DNA from: Roseovarius sp.
GTDB taxonomy: Bacteria > Pseudomonadota > Alphaproteobacteria > Rhodobacterales > Rhodobacteraceae
Assembly (NCBI RefSeq): GCF_030373445.1
Contig: NZ_JAUCYU010000003.1
Span: 372,001-436,000 of the forward strand
Direction of reading: 5' to 3'
Length of the DNA: 64,000 nucleotides
A model generated the notes under the pieces. That model did not search any database. It saw nothing but the letters and a program-made list of their open reading frames with translations, and was not told where the DNA came from. Below are positions 55,502 through 63,559 of this stretch, piece after piece; position 1 is the stretch's first letter, and each line of letters begins with the position of its first letter. The position numbers were made by a program, and so were the translations under genes.

Positions 55502-57481
55502 TCACCCTTCCCCGGCCCCCGCCGCGGGCAGCCAGACACAGAATTCCGCCCCCCCTTCGGCAAGGTTCCGATAGGTGATCCGCCCCCCGGCCCGCTGGAT
55601 CAGCGTCTGCGAAATCGACAGGCCCAGCCCCGTGCCCTCTGCCTGTTTCGTGGTGAAGAACGGGTCGAACATCTTGTCGATCAGCGTATCCGGCACCCCC
55701 GGCCCGGTATCCTGCACCGACAGCAGCGCCCCCTCGCGCCCCTCGCGCTTCTCCGCCCGCAGCCGCAGCCGGATCGTGCCCGCCGCCGTCATCGCCTGCG
55801 CCGCGTTCACCAGCAGGTTCACCACCACCTGTTGCATCTCCCCGGCCTCGATCCTGACCCGCGGCGCCTCTGCCAGGTCGGTCTCCACCTCGATCTCCGC
55901 CTTCGACAGGACGTGCTCCACCAGCACCAGGCAATCATGCACCAGCGGCCGCAGGTCCACCGCCTCCTCCGCCCCGGAAAACTCGTGCGGCCGGGCGAAC
56001 TGCAACAACTTGCCGACGATCGAGTTGATCCGCGCCACCTGCCGGTCGATCAGGTCCAGCTCCACAGCCACCCCGTCCGCCCGCTCGCCCAGGCTCTCGC
56101 GCATCACGTCGAGATTGCCCTGGATCACCGCCACCGGGTTGTTGATCTCGTGCGCCACCCCCGCCGTGATCTCGCCGATCGAGGCCAGCTTCTCGCTCAT
56201 CACCAGCTGCTGCCAGGTATCCTCCAGCTTCGCATTCGCATCGCGCAGCTCGGCGGTCCGCTCCTCCACCCGCTGCTCCAGCTCGTCCGCCCAGGCCCGC
56301 AGCTTCGCATCCCGGTCCTGCAACTCGTCCAGCAGGTCGTCCAGGTGCCCCGCCACCTGCCCGATCTCGTCATGCGACCGCGTCTCGCCGTTCCGCGCGT
56401 TCAGGTCTCCCTCGCCCACCCGGCGCATCGTCTGGTTCATCTTCTCCAGCGGCGCGAAAATCCCCTTCGCCATCCACAGGAACAGCGGCACCGACAACAG
56501 CAGAACCCCGCTGAACGCGGCGAATATCACCAGCACCGCCTGCCGCTTGGCCGCCGTGAACGGCGCCTCGAGGAACCCCACGTACAGCATCCCCACCGCC
56601 TCGCCGAAACTGTCGCGCAGCGGCAGGTAGCCGGATATATACCAGTCATTCACCACGAAGGCCCGGTTCAGCCATGTCCGCCCCTCGTCCAGCACCGCCT
56701 CGCGCACCACCGCCGACACCCTTGTGCCCAGCGCCCGCACATCCTCGAAAAGCCGCACGTTGGTCGACACCCGCACATCATCCAGGAACAGCGTCGCCGT
56801 CCCCTGCCGCTCGCCCCCGGTCACGGCGTTGAGGTACACCAGCGCGTTGATCGTATCGATGAACTGCAGGTTCCGGTTCAGAAGGATTCCGCCCACCAGC
56901 ACCCCCTCGAACCCGTCCCGGTCGATCGGCGCGGCGGAATGCACCACCATGCCCCGGCTCTCGACCACCCGGTCCGTCGGCACGGCGGCCCGCGTCGGGA
57001 TCAGGTCGATCCGTGCCTGGTCGGCCAGGTCCGCGTCGAATGCCGCCAGCTCGTCCGACCGGAAAATGTCGATCTCCGTCGCCGGCCGCCCGCCCAGCGC
57101 CGCCGCCACCACCGGCCAGCGCTCGGCGGTGGGCCCCGCCTCCCCCTCCGGCAGGATATACAGGAAATCGAGCCCCAGCCGCGCCTGCGTCTCTTCCAGG
57201 AACCGCGCCTGCGCCGCCCCCTCGGCCCCCAGCACCTCGGCGAACCGCACCGATTCCGCCACGCCCGTCAGCTCCTCGCCGGTCGTCTCCATGATCCGCG
57301 CAAGGTACTGCTCGGCAATCCGCAAATCGGATTCCACGTTCGCGATCAACACCTTGTCGTAATCCGCCGTCCACCGGGTCATCCCCAGCAGCAGCAGCAT
57401 CGGCATCAGCAGCACCAGCGGCGCCAGCGCAAGGAAAAGCAGGCGTACCCGTATCGAGCGAAAGACGCCCAGCGCCCTCAC
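55502..57481 (-). CDS. Sensor histidine kinase with periplasmic Cache-like domain
   Basis: The 659-residue protein has a membrane helix at about 13-34, a periplasmic sensing region of about 270 residues, a second helix at about 315-337, and a HAMP linker and coiled coil to about 425. HisKA follows with phospho-acceptor His444 in GVAHEINNPVAVIQGN, then a HATPase domain (LVNAAQAM; DTGPGVPDTLIDKMFDPFFTTK; GTGLGLSISQ). It starts with GTG overlapping the DUF6505 stop, making it the last gene of the Mrp operon. No response regulator is nearby, so its partner is elsewhere. Confidence 0.93.
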   Translation of the reverse strand: MRALGVFRSIRVRLLFLALAPLVLLMPMLLLLGMTRWTADYDKVLIANVESDLRIAEQYLARIMETTGEELTGVAESVRFAEVLGAEGAAQARFLEETQARLGLDFLYILPEGEAGPTAERWPVVAAALGGRPATEIDIFRSDELAAFDADLADQARIDLIPTRAAVPTDRVVESRGMVVHSAAPIDRDGFEGVLVGGILLNRNLQFIDTINALVYLNAVTGGERQGTATLFLDDVRVSTNVRLFEDVRALGTRVSAVVREAVLDEGRTWLNRAFVVNDWYISGYLPLRDSFGEAVGMLYVGFLEAPFTAAKRQAVLVIFAAFSGVLLLSVPLFLWMAKGIFAPLEKMNQTMRRVGEGDLNARNGETRSHDEIGQVAGHLDDLLDELQDRDAKLRAWADELEQRVEERTAELRDANAKLEDTWQQLVMSEKLASIGEITAGVAHEINNPVAVIQGNLDVMRESLGERADGVAVELDLIDRQVARINSIVGKLLQFARPHEFSGAEEAVDLRPLVHDCLVLVEHVLSKAEIEVETDLAEAPRVRIEAGEMQQVVVNLLVNAAQAMTAAGTIRLRLRAEKREGREGALLSVQDTGPGVPDTLIDKMFDPFFTTKQAEGTGLGLSISQTLIQRAGGRITYRNLAEGGAEFCVWLPAAGAGEG

Positions 57482-57957
57482 TCGTCCAGCGATCCGTGGA
57501 TCGCGAATTGCTCCAGCCCCGCATCCTGCGGCTCGATCACCCGGAACACCTCCCTGACCCCGGCCTCGGTCAGCTCCCGCGCCACGGTCAGAAGCGTGTT
57601 GGGCTCATGCTCCTCGCACAGCTCCGCCATGTGCCGGATCTCCTCCCGTGCCACCGGAAGCGCCGCCTCCGCCGAGGGCGCGCCGTAATAGACCACGAAA
57701 TGCTCCGCCAGCGCCCGCTCCAGCACGTCGAGCTCCGCCGCCTCCACCTGCGTCACCGCCACGAACGTGACCCGCCCGAACGTCTCCAGCCCCAGCCAGC
57801 CATTCGCGAAGGCCTGCCGCGCCTTGCCGACAAGATCGCCCTCGCCCCAGTCGGAAAACTCGAACCCGCCCGGCACGCACCATTCCCCGGTGCGGGCGGG
57901 CTTGGCAAAGACATTCATGTCGCTCTCGTCGAAATGGATCGCACGCGCCAGGTTCAT
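57478..57957 (-). CDS. DUF6505 family protein
   Basis: The 159-residue soluble protein begins MNLARAIHFDESDMNVFAKPARTGEWCVPGGFEFSDW. It overlaps the DUF4444 gene upstream and the kinase gene downstream by 4 bases each. I recognise it as the small protein that accompanies Mrp and formate-dehydrogenase accessory genes in Rhodobacteraceae, but its action is unknown. No cofactor motif is obvious. Confidence 0.8.
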   Translation of the reverse strand: MNLARAIHFDESDMNVFAKPARTGEWCVPGGFEFSDWGEGDLVGKARQAFANGWLGLETFGRVTFVAVTQVEAAELDVLERALAEHFVVYYGAPSAEAALPVAREEIRHMAELCEEHEPNTLLTVARELTEAGVREVFRVIEPQDAGLEQFAIHGSLDE

Positions 57958-58667
57958 GGGCTCTCCTCCAGGTTTCTCGTCAGCGGGATCAGCACCGTCT
58001 CCTCGCCCTGCCGCACCAGCATGCCAAAGCTTTCGTCAAGGCCAAGGAACGTGCCGCTCACCCCGTCCACGCTCACATCCTCGCCCACGCCATGGGCCAG
58101 CCCGCGCCATTCACCATGCAGCGGCCCGGCGCCAGCATCCTCCCACTTGGCAATCCAGTTCAGCGTGTGCCTTGCCCACGCCTCAACCAACTGCCCGGCA
58201 TCCACGTCGGCACAGCCTTCCACGTAAAGCGCCGTCTCCTCCGGCGTCAGCCCGGTCTCCTGTCCCGGCGGCAGAAGCGGCATCTCCCACCCCACCACCA
58301 GCCAGTCCGGCACCGCCGCGACGTCATCGCTCGACGCGAACGCCCGGAACCGGCCACAGCCCGCACCGTTCACCCTTACGCCGCCCGACCATTCCAGGTG
58401 CACCGCCACCTCCGGCGGCGCCAGCGCGCCCAGCGCGTTCTGAAACCCCACCTGGCACAGCGGCAGCATCACCATCGCCTTGGCCAAGGGAACCTCCGGC
58501 GCAAAGATCAGCGCGGCCCCCACCCGGTCCGCCGCCACCCGGTAGACGACCAGCCCGGCATCGACCCCCTGGATCGCCCGCAGAACCGCCGCCTCCGCCG
58601 GGTCGCCCGACACAGCCTCCCCCGCCATCGCGGGCGGAAAGACCAGCGTATCGAGCACGGCACTCAT
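57954..58667 (-). CDS. Biotin/lipoate ligase-like protein with DUF4444 domain
   Basis: The 237-residue protein has a biotin/lipoate protein ligase-like core (VMLPLCQVGFQNALGALAPPEVAVHLEWSGGVRVNGAGCGRF; VVGWEMPLLPPGQETG) and a C-terminal DUF4444-type barrel (EDVSVDGVSGTFLGLDESFGMLV). The catalytic lysine-containing GRGRRGR loop of true ligases is not seen, so it may bind rather than transfer a cofactor. It overlaps both neighbours by ATGA. Confidence 0.8.
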   Translation of the reverse strand: MSAVLDTLVFPPAMAGEAVSGDPAEAAVLRAIQGVDAGLVVYRVAADRVGAALIFAPEVPLAKAMVMLPLCQVGFQNALGALAPPEVAVHLEWSGGVRVNGAGCGRFRAFASSDDVAAVPDWLVVGWEMPLLPPGQETGLTPEETALYVEGCADVDAGQLVEAWARHTLNWIAKWEDAGAGPLHGEWRGLAHGVGEDVSVDGVSGTFLGLDESFGMLVRQGEETVLIPLTRNLEESP

Positions 58668-59719
58668 ACCGCCCCCGCTTCCACCAGCGCCTTGGCCACG
58701 GCATGAAACGCCTGCGCCTGCGCGCTGTCCGGTTGCGTCACGACAATCGGCGCCCCCCCGTCCGAGGCCAGCCGGATCTGCAGGTCAAGCGGCACCTCCG
58801 CCAGCAACGGCACGCCAAGGCCAGCCGCCTCCTTCGCCACGCCGCCATGGCCGAACACATGCTCCTCGTGCCCGCATTCCGAGCAGATATGCGTCGACAT
58901 GTTCTCGACCATGCCCAGGATCGGCACGTTCAACTGCTTGAACATGTCGATCCCCTTGCGCGCATCCAGGAGCGCCACGTCCTGCGGGGTCGACACGATC
59001 ACCGCGCCATCCACCACCGCCTTCTGCGCCAGCGTCATCTGCACGTCACCGGTGCCCGGCGGCAGATCGACGATCAGCACGTCGAGCGCCCCCCACTGCA
59101 CCTGCATCATCATCTGCTGCAACGCGCCCATCAGCATCGGCCCACGCCACACAACCGCCTGGTCCTCGTTGGTCATCAACCCGATCGACATCAGCGTCAC
59201 ACCGTGGTTCCTCAGCGGCAGGATGGTCTTCCCGTCAGGCGACGCCGGCCGCCCGGAAACCCCCATCATCCGCGGCTGAGACGGGCCATAGACATCCGCA
59301 TCGAGCAAGCCAACCCGCTTGCCCTGCTGCGCCAAGGCGCAAGCAATATTCGCCGACACCGTCGACTTGCCGACCCCGCCCTTGCCCGAGGCAATGGCGA
59401 TGATGTGCTCGACCCCCGGTATCCGCTCCGGCCCGGTCTGCGCGGGCTTCGACGGCTTCAGCTCCGGCGGCGCCTTCTCCACGTGGCCGGTCAGCGCGAT
59501 GGCAACCTCCGTCACGCCCGCGCCCTTCAGCGCGCCTTCGGCCTTCTGCCGCACGGCCTCCCACGCCTCGGCCTCCTTCGGCGGCACCTCCATCACGAAG
59601 CGCACCGCGCCGCCCTCGCCCACCGTCAGCGCGCGCACCACGCCCGCCGACACTATATCGCCGCCGCGCGGCGCCTCGACGCCCTTCAGAAGCTCCAGAA
59701 CCTCGTCCCGTGTTGCCAA
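58664..59719 (-). CDS. Mrp/NBP35 family P-loop ATPase, Fe-S carrier
   Basis: The 351-residue protein has an N-terminal MIP18-like domain (TRDEVLELLKGVEAPRGGDIVSAGVV) and the deviant Walker A SGKGGVGKST near residue 116, LLDADVYGPSQPRMMG, DLPPGTGDVQMTL, and a C-terminal CSEC pair for a bridging cluster. It probably delivers [4Fe-4S] clusters to partners such as the poly-ferredoxin at 60707. The start appears to be TTG at 59719 with AGGAG 8 bases upstream; there is no ATG that keeps the N-terminal domain. It is followed by DUF4444 with a 4-base overlap. Confidence 0.93.
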   Translation of the reverse strand: MATRDEVLELLKGVEAPRGGDIVSAGVVRALTVGEGGAVRFVMEVPPKEAEAWEAVRQKAEGALKGAGVTEVAIALTGHVEKAPPELKPSKPAQTGPERIPGVEHIIAIASGKGGVGKSTVSANIACALAQQGKRVGLLDADVYGPSQPRMMGVSGRPASPDGKTILPLRNHGVTLMSIGLMTNEDQAVVWRGPMLMGALQQMMMQVQWGALDVLIVDLPPGTGDVQMTLAQKAVVDGAVIVSTPQDVALLDARKGIDMFKQLNVPILGMVENMSTHICSECGHEEHVFGHGGVAKEAAGLGVPLLAEVPLDLQIRLASDGGAPIVVTQPDSAQAQAFHAVAKALVEAGAV

Positions 59720-59724
59720 GGGGA

Positions 59725-59916
59725 TTACTCCTGACCCTTGATCTCGCCCGTCACCTCGTGGTGCAGGTCCAGCTCCTCGATGGTCACGACCGCCTTGATC
59801 GCATAGGTCTTGCCGGCCGTGTCGGCCTCCCGCATCGCCTCCTCGATCGCCTGCTGAGAGGTCACGCCGACCTGCTTCAGGAACTTCCGCATCGACATGT
59901 TGAAATCGTCGCTCAT
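59725..59916 (-). CDS. DUF6494 family small protein
   Basis: The 63-residue protein MSDDFNMSMRKFLKQVGVTSQQAIEEAMREAD... has GGAGAGAG before its ATG and ends 5 bases before the Mrp start. It is the first gene of the operon and divergent from the cytochrome gene. The family commonly accompanies Mrp and formate-dehydrogenase genes; the function is unknown. Confidence 0.8.
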   Translation of the reverse strand: MSDDFNMSMRKFLKQVGVTSQQAIEEAMREADTAGKTYAIKAVVTIEELDLHHEVTGEIKGQE

Positions 59917-59972
59917 CGTCTCTCTCCATTGAACGTTGACGCCCGCACACCCCGCCCCGTAGGCTTGGGGCC

Positions 59973-60713
59973 ATGCGATGGCTTCTGCTGATACTGGCTC
60001 TTTCGCTGGCGCCCTTCAAGGCAGCGGCGCAGGACGGGCCGGTCCGCCTCCATGCCCCGGCAGCCCTCGTCGACACCGGCCTCTTCGACTACATCCTGCC
60101 CCGCTTCACCCTCAAGCACCGGGTCCGCGTGGCCCTCGTCGATACCCCCGCCGACGCGCATATCACCCTCGGCCCCGAAGGCCGCCCGCTCTTCAACGGC
60201 CCCGCGCAACCCTGGGCCATGGACATCCGCGACCCCGATCACCCCGGCACGGCCACCCTTACCGACTGGCTGACGGGCGAGATCGGCCGCAACACCATCC
60301 TCGCCTACGCCCCCGACGGCGACGCCCTCTTCTCCGAGGCCGACACCATCGAACCCGAAACCGCCCCCGCCGACCTCTCGGGCGACCCCGCGCTCGGCCT
60401 GCGCATCTCGAAAGCCAAATGCACCCGCTGCCACGCCGTCGACGACAGCACCCGCATGGCCGGCATCGGCTCCACCCCGTCCTTCGCCGTGTTGCGCAGC
60501 CTGCCCGACTGGGAACAGCGCTTCGCCGCCTTCTACGTCCTCAACCCCCACCCCAGCTTCACCCAGATCGCCGAGGTCACGCCCCCCTTCGACGACCTGA
60601 ACCCAAGCCCCATCGTGCCCATGGAAATGACCCTCGACGAGGTCGACGCCGTGCTCGCCTACGTGGCCGCGATGGACGCGGCCGACCTTGGCGCCCCCCT
60701 GCAACATCAGTGA
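59973..60713 (+). CDS. Periplasmic c-type cytochrome
   Basis: The 246-residue protein has a signal peptide (MRWLLLILALSLAPFKAAAQ) and one haem-binding CTRCH at about residues 150-154. A possible distal Met lies in PIVPMEMTLDEVDAVLAYVAAM near the end, as in class I cytochromes. The first 140 residues do not resemble a cytochrome and look like an extra unknown domain. It ends by overlapping the convergent Fe-S gene by 7 bases. An electron carrier for the neighbouring oxidoreductase system is plausible. Confidence 0.85.
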   Translation: MRWLLLILALSLAPFKAAAQDGPVRLHAPAALVDTGLFDYILPRFTLKHRVRVALVDTPADAHITLGPEGRPLFNGPAQPWAMDIRDPDHPGTATLTDWLTGEIGRNTILAYAPDGDALFSEADTIEPETAPADLSGDPALGLRISKAKCTRCHAVDDSTRMAGIGSTPSFAVLRSLPDWEQRFAAFYVLNPHPSFTQIAEVTPPFDDLNPSPIVPMEMTLDEVDAVLAYVAAMDAADLGAPLQHQ

Positions 60714-62650
60714 TCCCGCCGCTTCGACAGGTAATCCTCCGTCGTGCGCACCTTGGGCCGCTCGCCCGCCGCAAACGGGTTGTCCTCGGAATGGAACTGC
60801 GCGTTCACCCGGCAATCGTCGCACATCTGGATCATCCGCAGCTTGTCGCCGCCGAACATCGAATGTCCCTCCAGCTTCGCCGTGATCCGCTCCACCGTGC
60901 TCTTGACGCCGAACAGCGCCCCGCACTCGATGCAGGCAAACGGCTCCTCCTCCTTCAGCACCCGCTGTCCCAGCGCCGCATCGGTCAGGTCCAGCCGCGG
61001 CTCGTATGAAATCGCATCCTCCGGACAGACATTCGCACACAGCCCGCATTGCAGGCACGCATCCTCCTGGAACCGAAGCTCCGGCCGGTCCGGGTTGTCC
61101 CCCAGCGCCCCCGAGGGGCAGAGCGACACGCAGGACAGGCACAGCGTGCAACTGTCGTCATCCACCACGACGGCCCCATACGGCGCCCCGTCGGGCAGCG
61201 CCAGAACCTCCGTCCCGGGGTGCAGCGCCTTCGCCGCCTGCCGCGTGATCTGCCGCCGTGTCCCCATGGGCCGCACCGGCGTCGCCACCGTGCCGGGCAC
61301 TTCCTCGCCATACAACGCATCGGCCATCACGTCCGGATCCGGCGTATCGATCACCGCAACCGCATCGCCACCAATCGCCCGCGCCAGCTCCACCTGCGCC
61401 CCGATCGCATCCATATCCGCGCCCTGCCCAACCAACAGCCGAACAGACGCAAACCCGGCGGCCAAGGCCGCCACCATCTCGGCATGGCCGAACGCCCCAA
61501 CCTTCGGCAGCTCCATCGGCACCACGTCCGCCGGCAACCCGCGCCCATGCCGCGCGGCAAGCCGGATCATCTCCGCCCCATGCGCATCATGCACCAGCAA
61601 GCGCGGCGCCTCGCCCCCCGCCTCCAGGTAAGCCTTCGCCAGCACCTGCACCCGCCGCATCACCATATCCACCGGCGGCGCGTCATAGGAAATCGCCCCC
61701 GACGGGCAGACCGCCGAACACGCCCCGCACCCGGCGCAGACCATCGGGTCCACCGTCACATGCTCGCCGGCCGGCAGGATCGCCCCGGTCGGGCACAGGT
61801 CCAGGCACCGCGTACATCCCGTCTGCTCCGCCCGCGAATGGGCACATAGCAGCGGCTCCATCTTCACATGCAGCACCTTCTCGAAGGTCCCCACCATGTG
61901 AGAGGCCGCCATCACCGCCGCCGACACCGACGGCCCATGCCCCGGATCGGCCCTGAGATACCCCTCGCGCTTCTCATGCGACGGGAAGAGCGGCAGCTCC
62001 CCCCGCAGATCCAGCAGGATATCGCATTCCGACCGCCCGCCATCCTTCGGCGCGCTCAACCCGAAGCCCCCGCGCCCGCCCGGCTCCACCATCCGCAGCG
62101 CGTCGATCACCACCTCGAACTGCCCCAGCGCCCCCTTGGCCTGCCGCAGCCGCCCGGTCACCACGTCATAGGCCCGCGTATCCGGTACCTCCGTCCCCTC
62201 GGGCAGCAACACCGTCACGCCCAGGTGATCCTGCAACTGCTCCGCCGCCGGCAACGCCACCTCCGGCGCCCCGACGATCAGGCACAAGCCTTCCGAAATC
62301 ACGTCCATCGTCTTCTCGCCCGCCGCCGGCAATTGCGCCTCGGCGATCAGGGCGGACATTTTGGGCACATTCGACGCGGGGTCATCGCTCCATCCGGCCC
62401 GGTCGCGCAGGTCCAGAACCGGGGGGGCTTCCACCCCCACCTCCTCGGCCAGCGCTTCGAACACCCGCGCCTCCTGCGTGCAGCAGAAAATCGTCTCGCC
62501 CTGCGCCATGGCCTCCGCCGCGCGGTCCAGCTGGGTGGTGCAAAGCGCCGAACAGGGGGTTTTCACCTCCAGCCCCGTCACCCGCGAAAGCGCCTCGGAA
62601 TCGATGCGCTGACTCCCCTCGCAATCACATGTTATCAATGACTTGGCCAT
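60707..62650 (-). CDS. Poly-[4Fe-4S] ferredoxin-like protein
   Basis: The 647-residue soluble protein contains four CxxCxxCxxxCP-type motifs in two pairs: CTRCLDLCP and CAGCGACSAVCP in the middle, CTLCLSCVSLCP and CLQCGLCANVCP further on, enough for four [4Fe-4S] clusters. Two more Cys pairs (CIECG, CDDCR) near the end and Cys-rich N-terminal segments (CDCEG, CSALC, FCCTQ) may hold additional metal. GGGAGGA precedes the ATG at 62650. This protein accompanies DUF3305/DUF3306 and formate dehydrogenase in Rhodobacteraceae and is a likely electron carrier or maturation factor. Confidence 0.9.
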   Translation of the reverse strand: MAKSLITCDCEGSQRIDSEALSRVTGLEVKTPCSALCTTQLDRAAEAMAQGETIFCCTQEARVFEALAEEVGVEAPPVLDLRDRAGWSDDPASNVPKMSALIAEAQLPAAGEKTMDVISEGLCLIVGAPEVALPAAEQLQDHLGVTVLLPEGTEVPDTRAYDVVTGRLRQAKGALGQFEVVIDALRMVEPGGRGGFGLSAPKDGGRSECDILLDLRGELPLFPSHEKREGYLRADPGHGPSVSAAVMAASHMVGTFEKVLHVKMEPLLCAHSRAEQTGCTRCLDLCPTGAILPAGEHVTVDPMVCAGCGACSAVCPSGAISYDAPPVDMVMRRVQVLAKAYLEAGGEAPRLLVHDAHGAEMIRLAARHGRGLPADVVPMELPKVGAFGHAEMVAALAAGFASVRLLVGQGADMDAIGAQVELARAIGGDAVAVIDTPDPDVMADALYGEEVPGTVATPVRPMGTRRQITRQAAKALHPGTEVLALPDGAPYGAVVVDDDSCTLCLSCVSLCPSGALGDNPDRPELRFQEDACLQCGLCANVCPEDAISYEPRLDLTDAALGQRVLKEEEPFACIECGALFGVKSTVERITAKLEGHSMFGGDKLRMIQMCDDCRVNAQFHSEDNPFAAGERPKVRTTEDYLSKRRDH

Positions 62651-62989
62651 GGTGTCCTCCCTGCGTTCACCGGCGCTTGCAGACGCCCTCCAAGCGTGCC
62701 CGCACCGGTTAGCTACACATGATTCGACCACGCTCACAACCGGTTTCGGACCACGCGATTCGCCACATGCCGCCCGCCCGACGGGGTGATTCGCACCCAG
62801 TCACGCCCCGAACCGCCCGATCCCGATTCCCGACCAAAAAACTCAATTTGGACAAAAAGTCGGCCCGGCCACACCCGACCCCCGCAACCCGGACAAAATG
62901 ACTTGATCGGGCAGTTTGCAGGCCACCCGGCGCAAAAACCCTTTCGCGTCAAAGCCCCGCTCGGCCATCCTGAACCAAGGGAGGACGAC
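62651..62989. promoter_or_regulatory. Divergent control region between the Fe-S protein and DUF3305 genes
   Basis: This 339-base gap carries no supported gene. It holds near repeats: CGACCACGC (about 62727) and GGACCACGC (about 62748), and two GGACAAAA elements at 62850 and 62891, 41 bases apart. These may be regulator sites for the two divergent operons. I cannot fix a promoter with confidence. Confidence 0.4.
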
Positions 62990-63559
62990 GTGATCTACAA
63001 TCCGAACGCCTATCGATCGATGCCGGTGGGGGTGGTCATGCGCCGCGCCCCGGGGGTGACCCGGTGGGCGAAATGGCACTGGACGGCCGTCGCCGTCCTG
63101 CCCGGCGCCGGCCCCGCCGACTGGCGAGAGCTGCGGCGCGAGGGCGAGACCATCGAATACCACGCCGCCACGCCGACGCTCGAACTCCACGGCGCCGAGA
63201 CCGAGGCCTACCTTCACGGCATCAGCGCCGAGATCCCCAGCCTCTACGTCGTCATGCGCGAAACCGGCACGCCCGGCCCCGTCCCCTACGAGGTGCTGCT
63301 GATCACCGCCTCCCCCTACCAGGCCCAGGATTACACCGACAGCGGCGAGGAGCTGGTCGGCAAGATCCCCATGCCCCACGGCCTCGTCGCCTGGGTCCGC
63401 GACTTCGTCGAGGAACACCACCAGGACGAGGTCTTCGTCAAGCGCAAGCGCGACCGCAAGCGCATCGACGAGGTGCAGGACGGCATCGGCGACCCGCGCA
63501 TCGGCAAGCCGGGCGACGTCTACGCCTCCCCCGCCCTCAAGCGGAGGCGCGTGCAATGA
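62990..63559 (+). CDS. DUF3305 domain protein
   Basis: The 189-residue protein starts with GTG at 62990, preceded by AAGGGAGGA; the longer frame in the track is unsupported. Family features are SMPVGVVMRRAPGVTRWAKWHWTAVAVLPGAGPADWRELR and ITASPYQAQDYTDSGEELVGKIPMP. The function is unknown; it is a regular member of formate dehydrogenase clusters in Rhodobacteraceae. It overlaps the DUF3306 gene (ATGA). Confidence 0.88.
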   Translation: MIYNPNAYRSMPVGVVMRRAPGVTRWAKWHWTAVAVLPGAGPADWRELRREGETIEYHAATPTLELHGAETEAYLHGISAEIPSLYVVMRETGTPGPVPYEVLLITASPYQAQDYTDSGEELVGKIPMPHGLVAWVRDFVEEHHQDEVFVKRKRDRKRIDEVQDGIGDPRIGKPGDVYASPALKRRRVQ

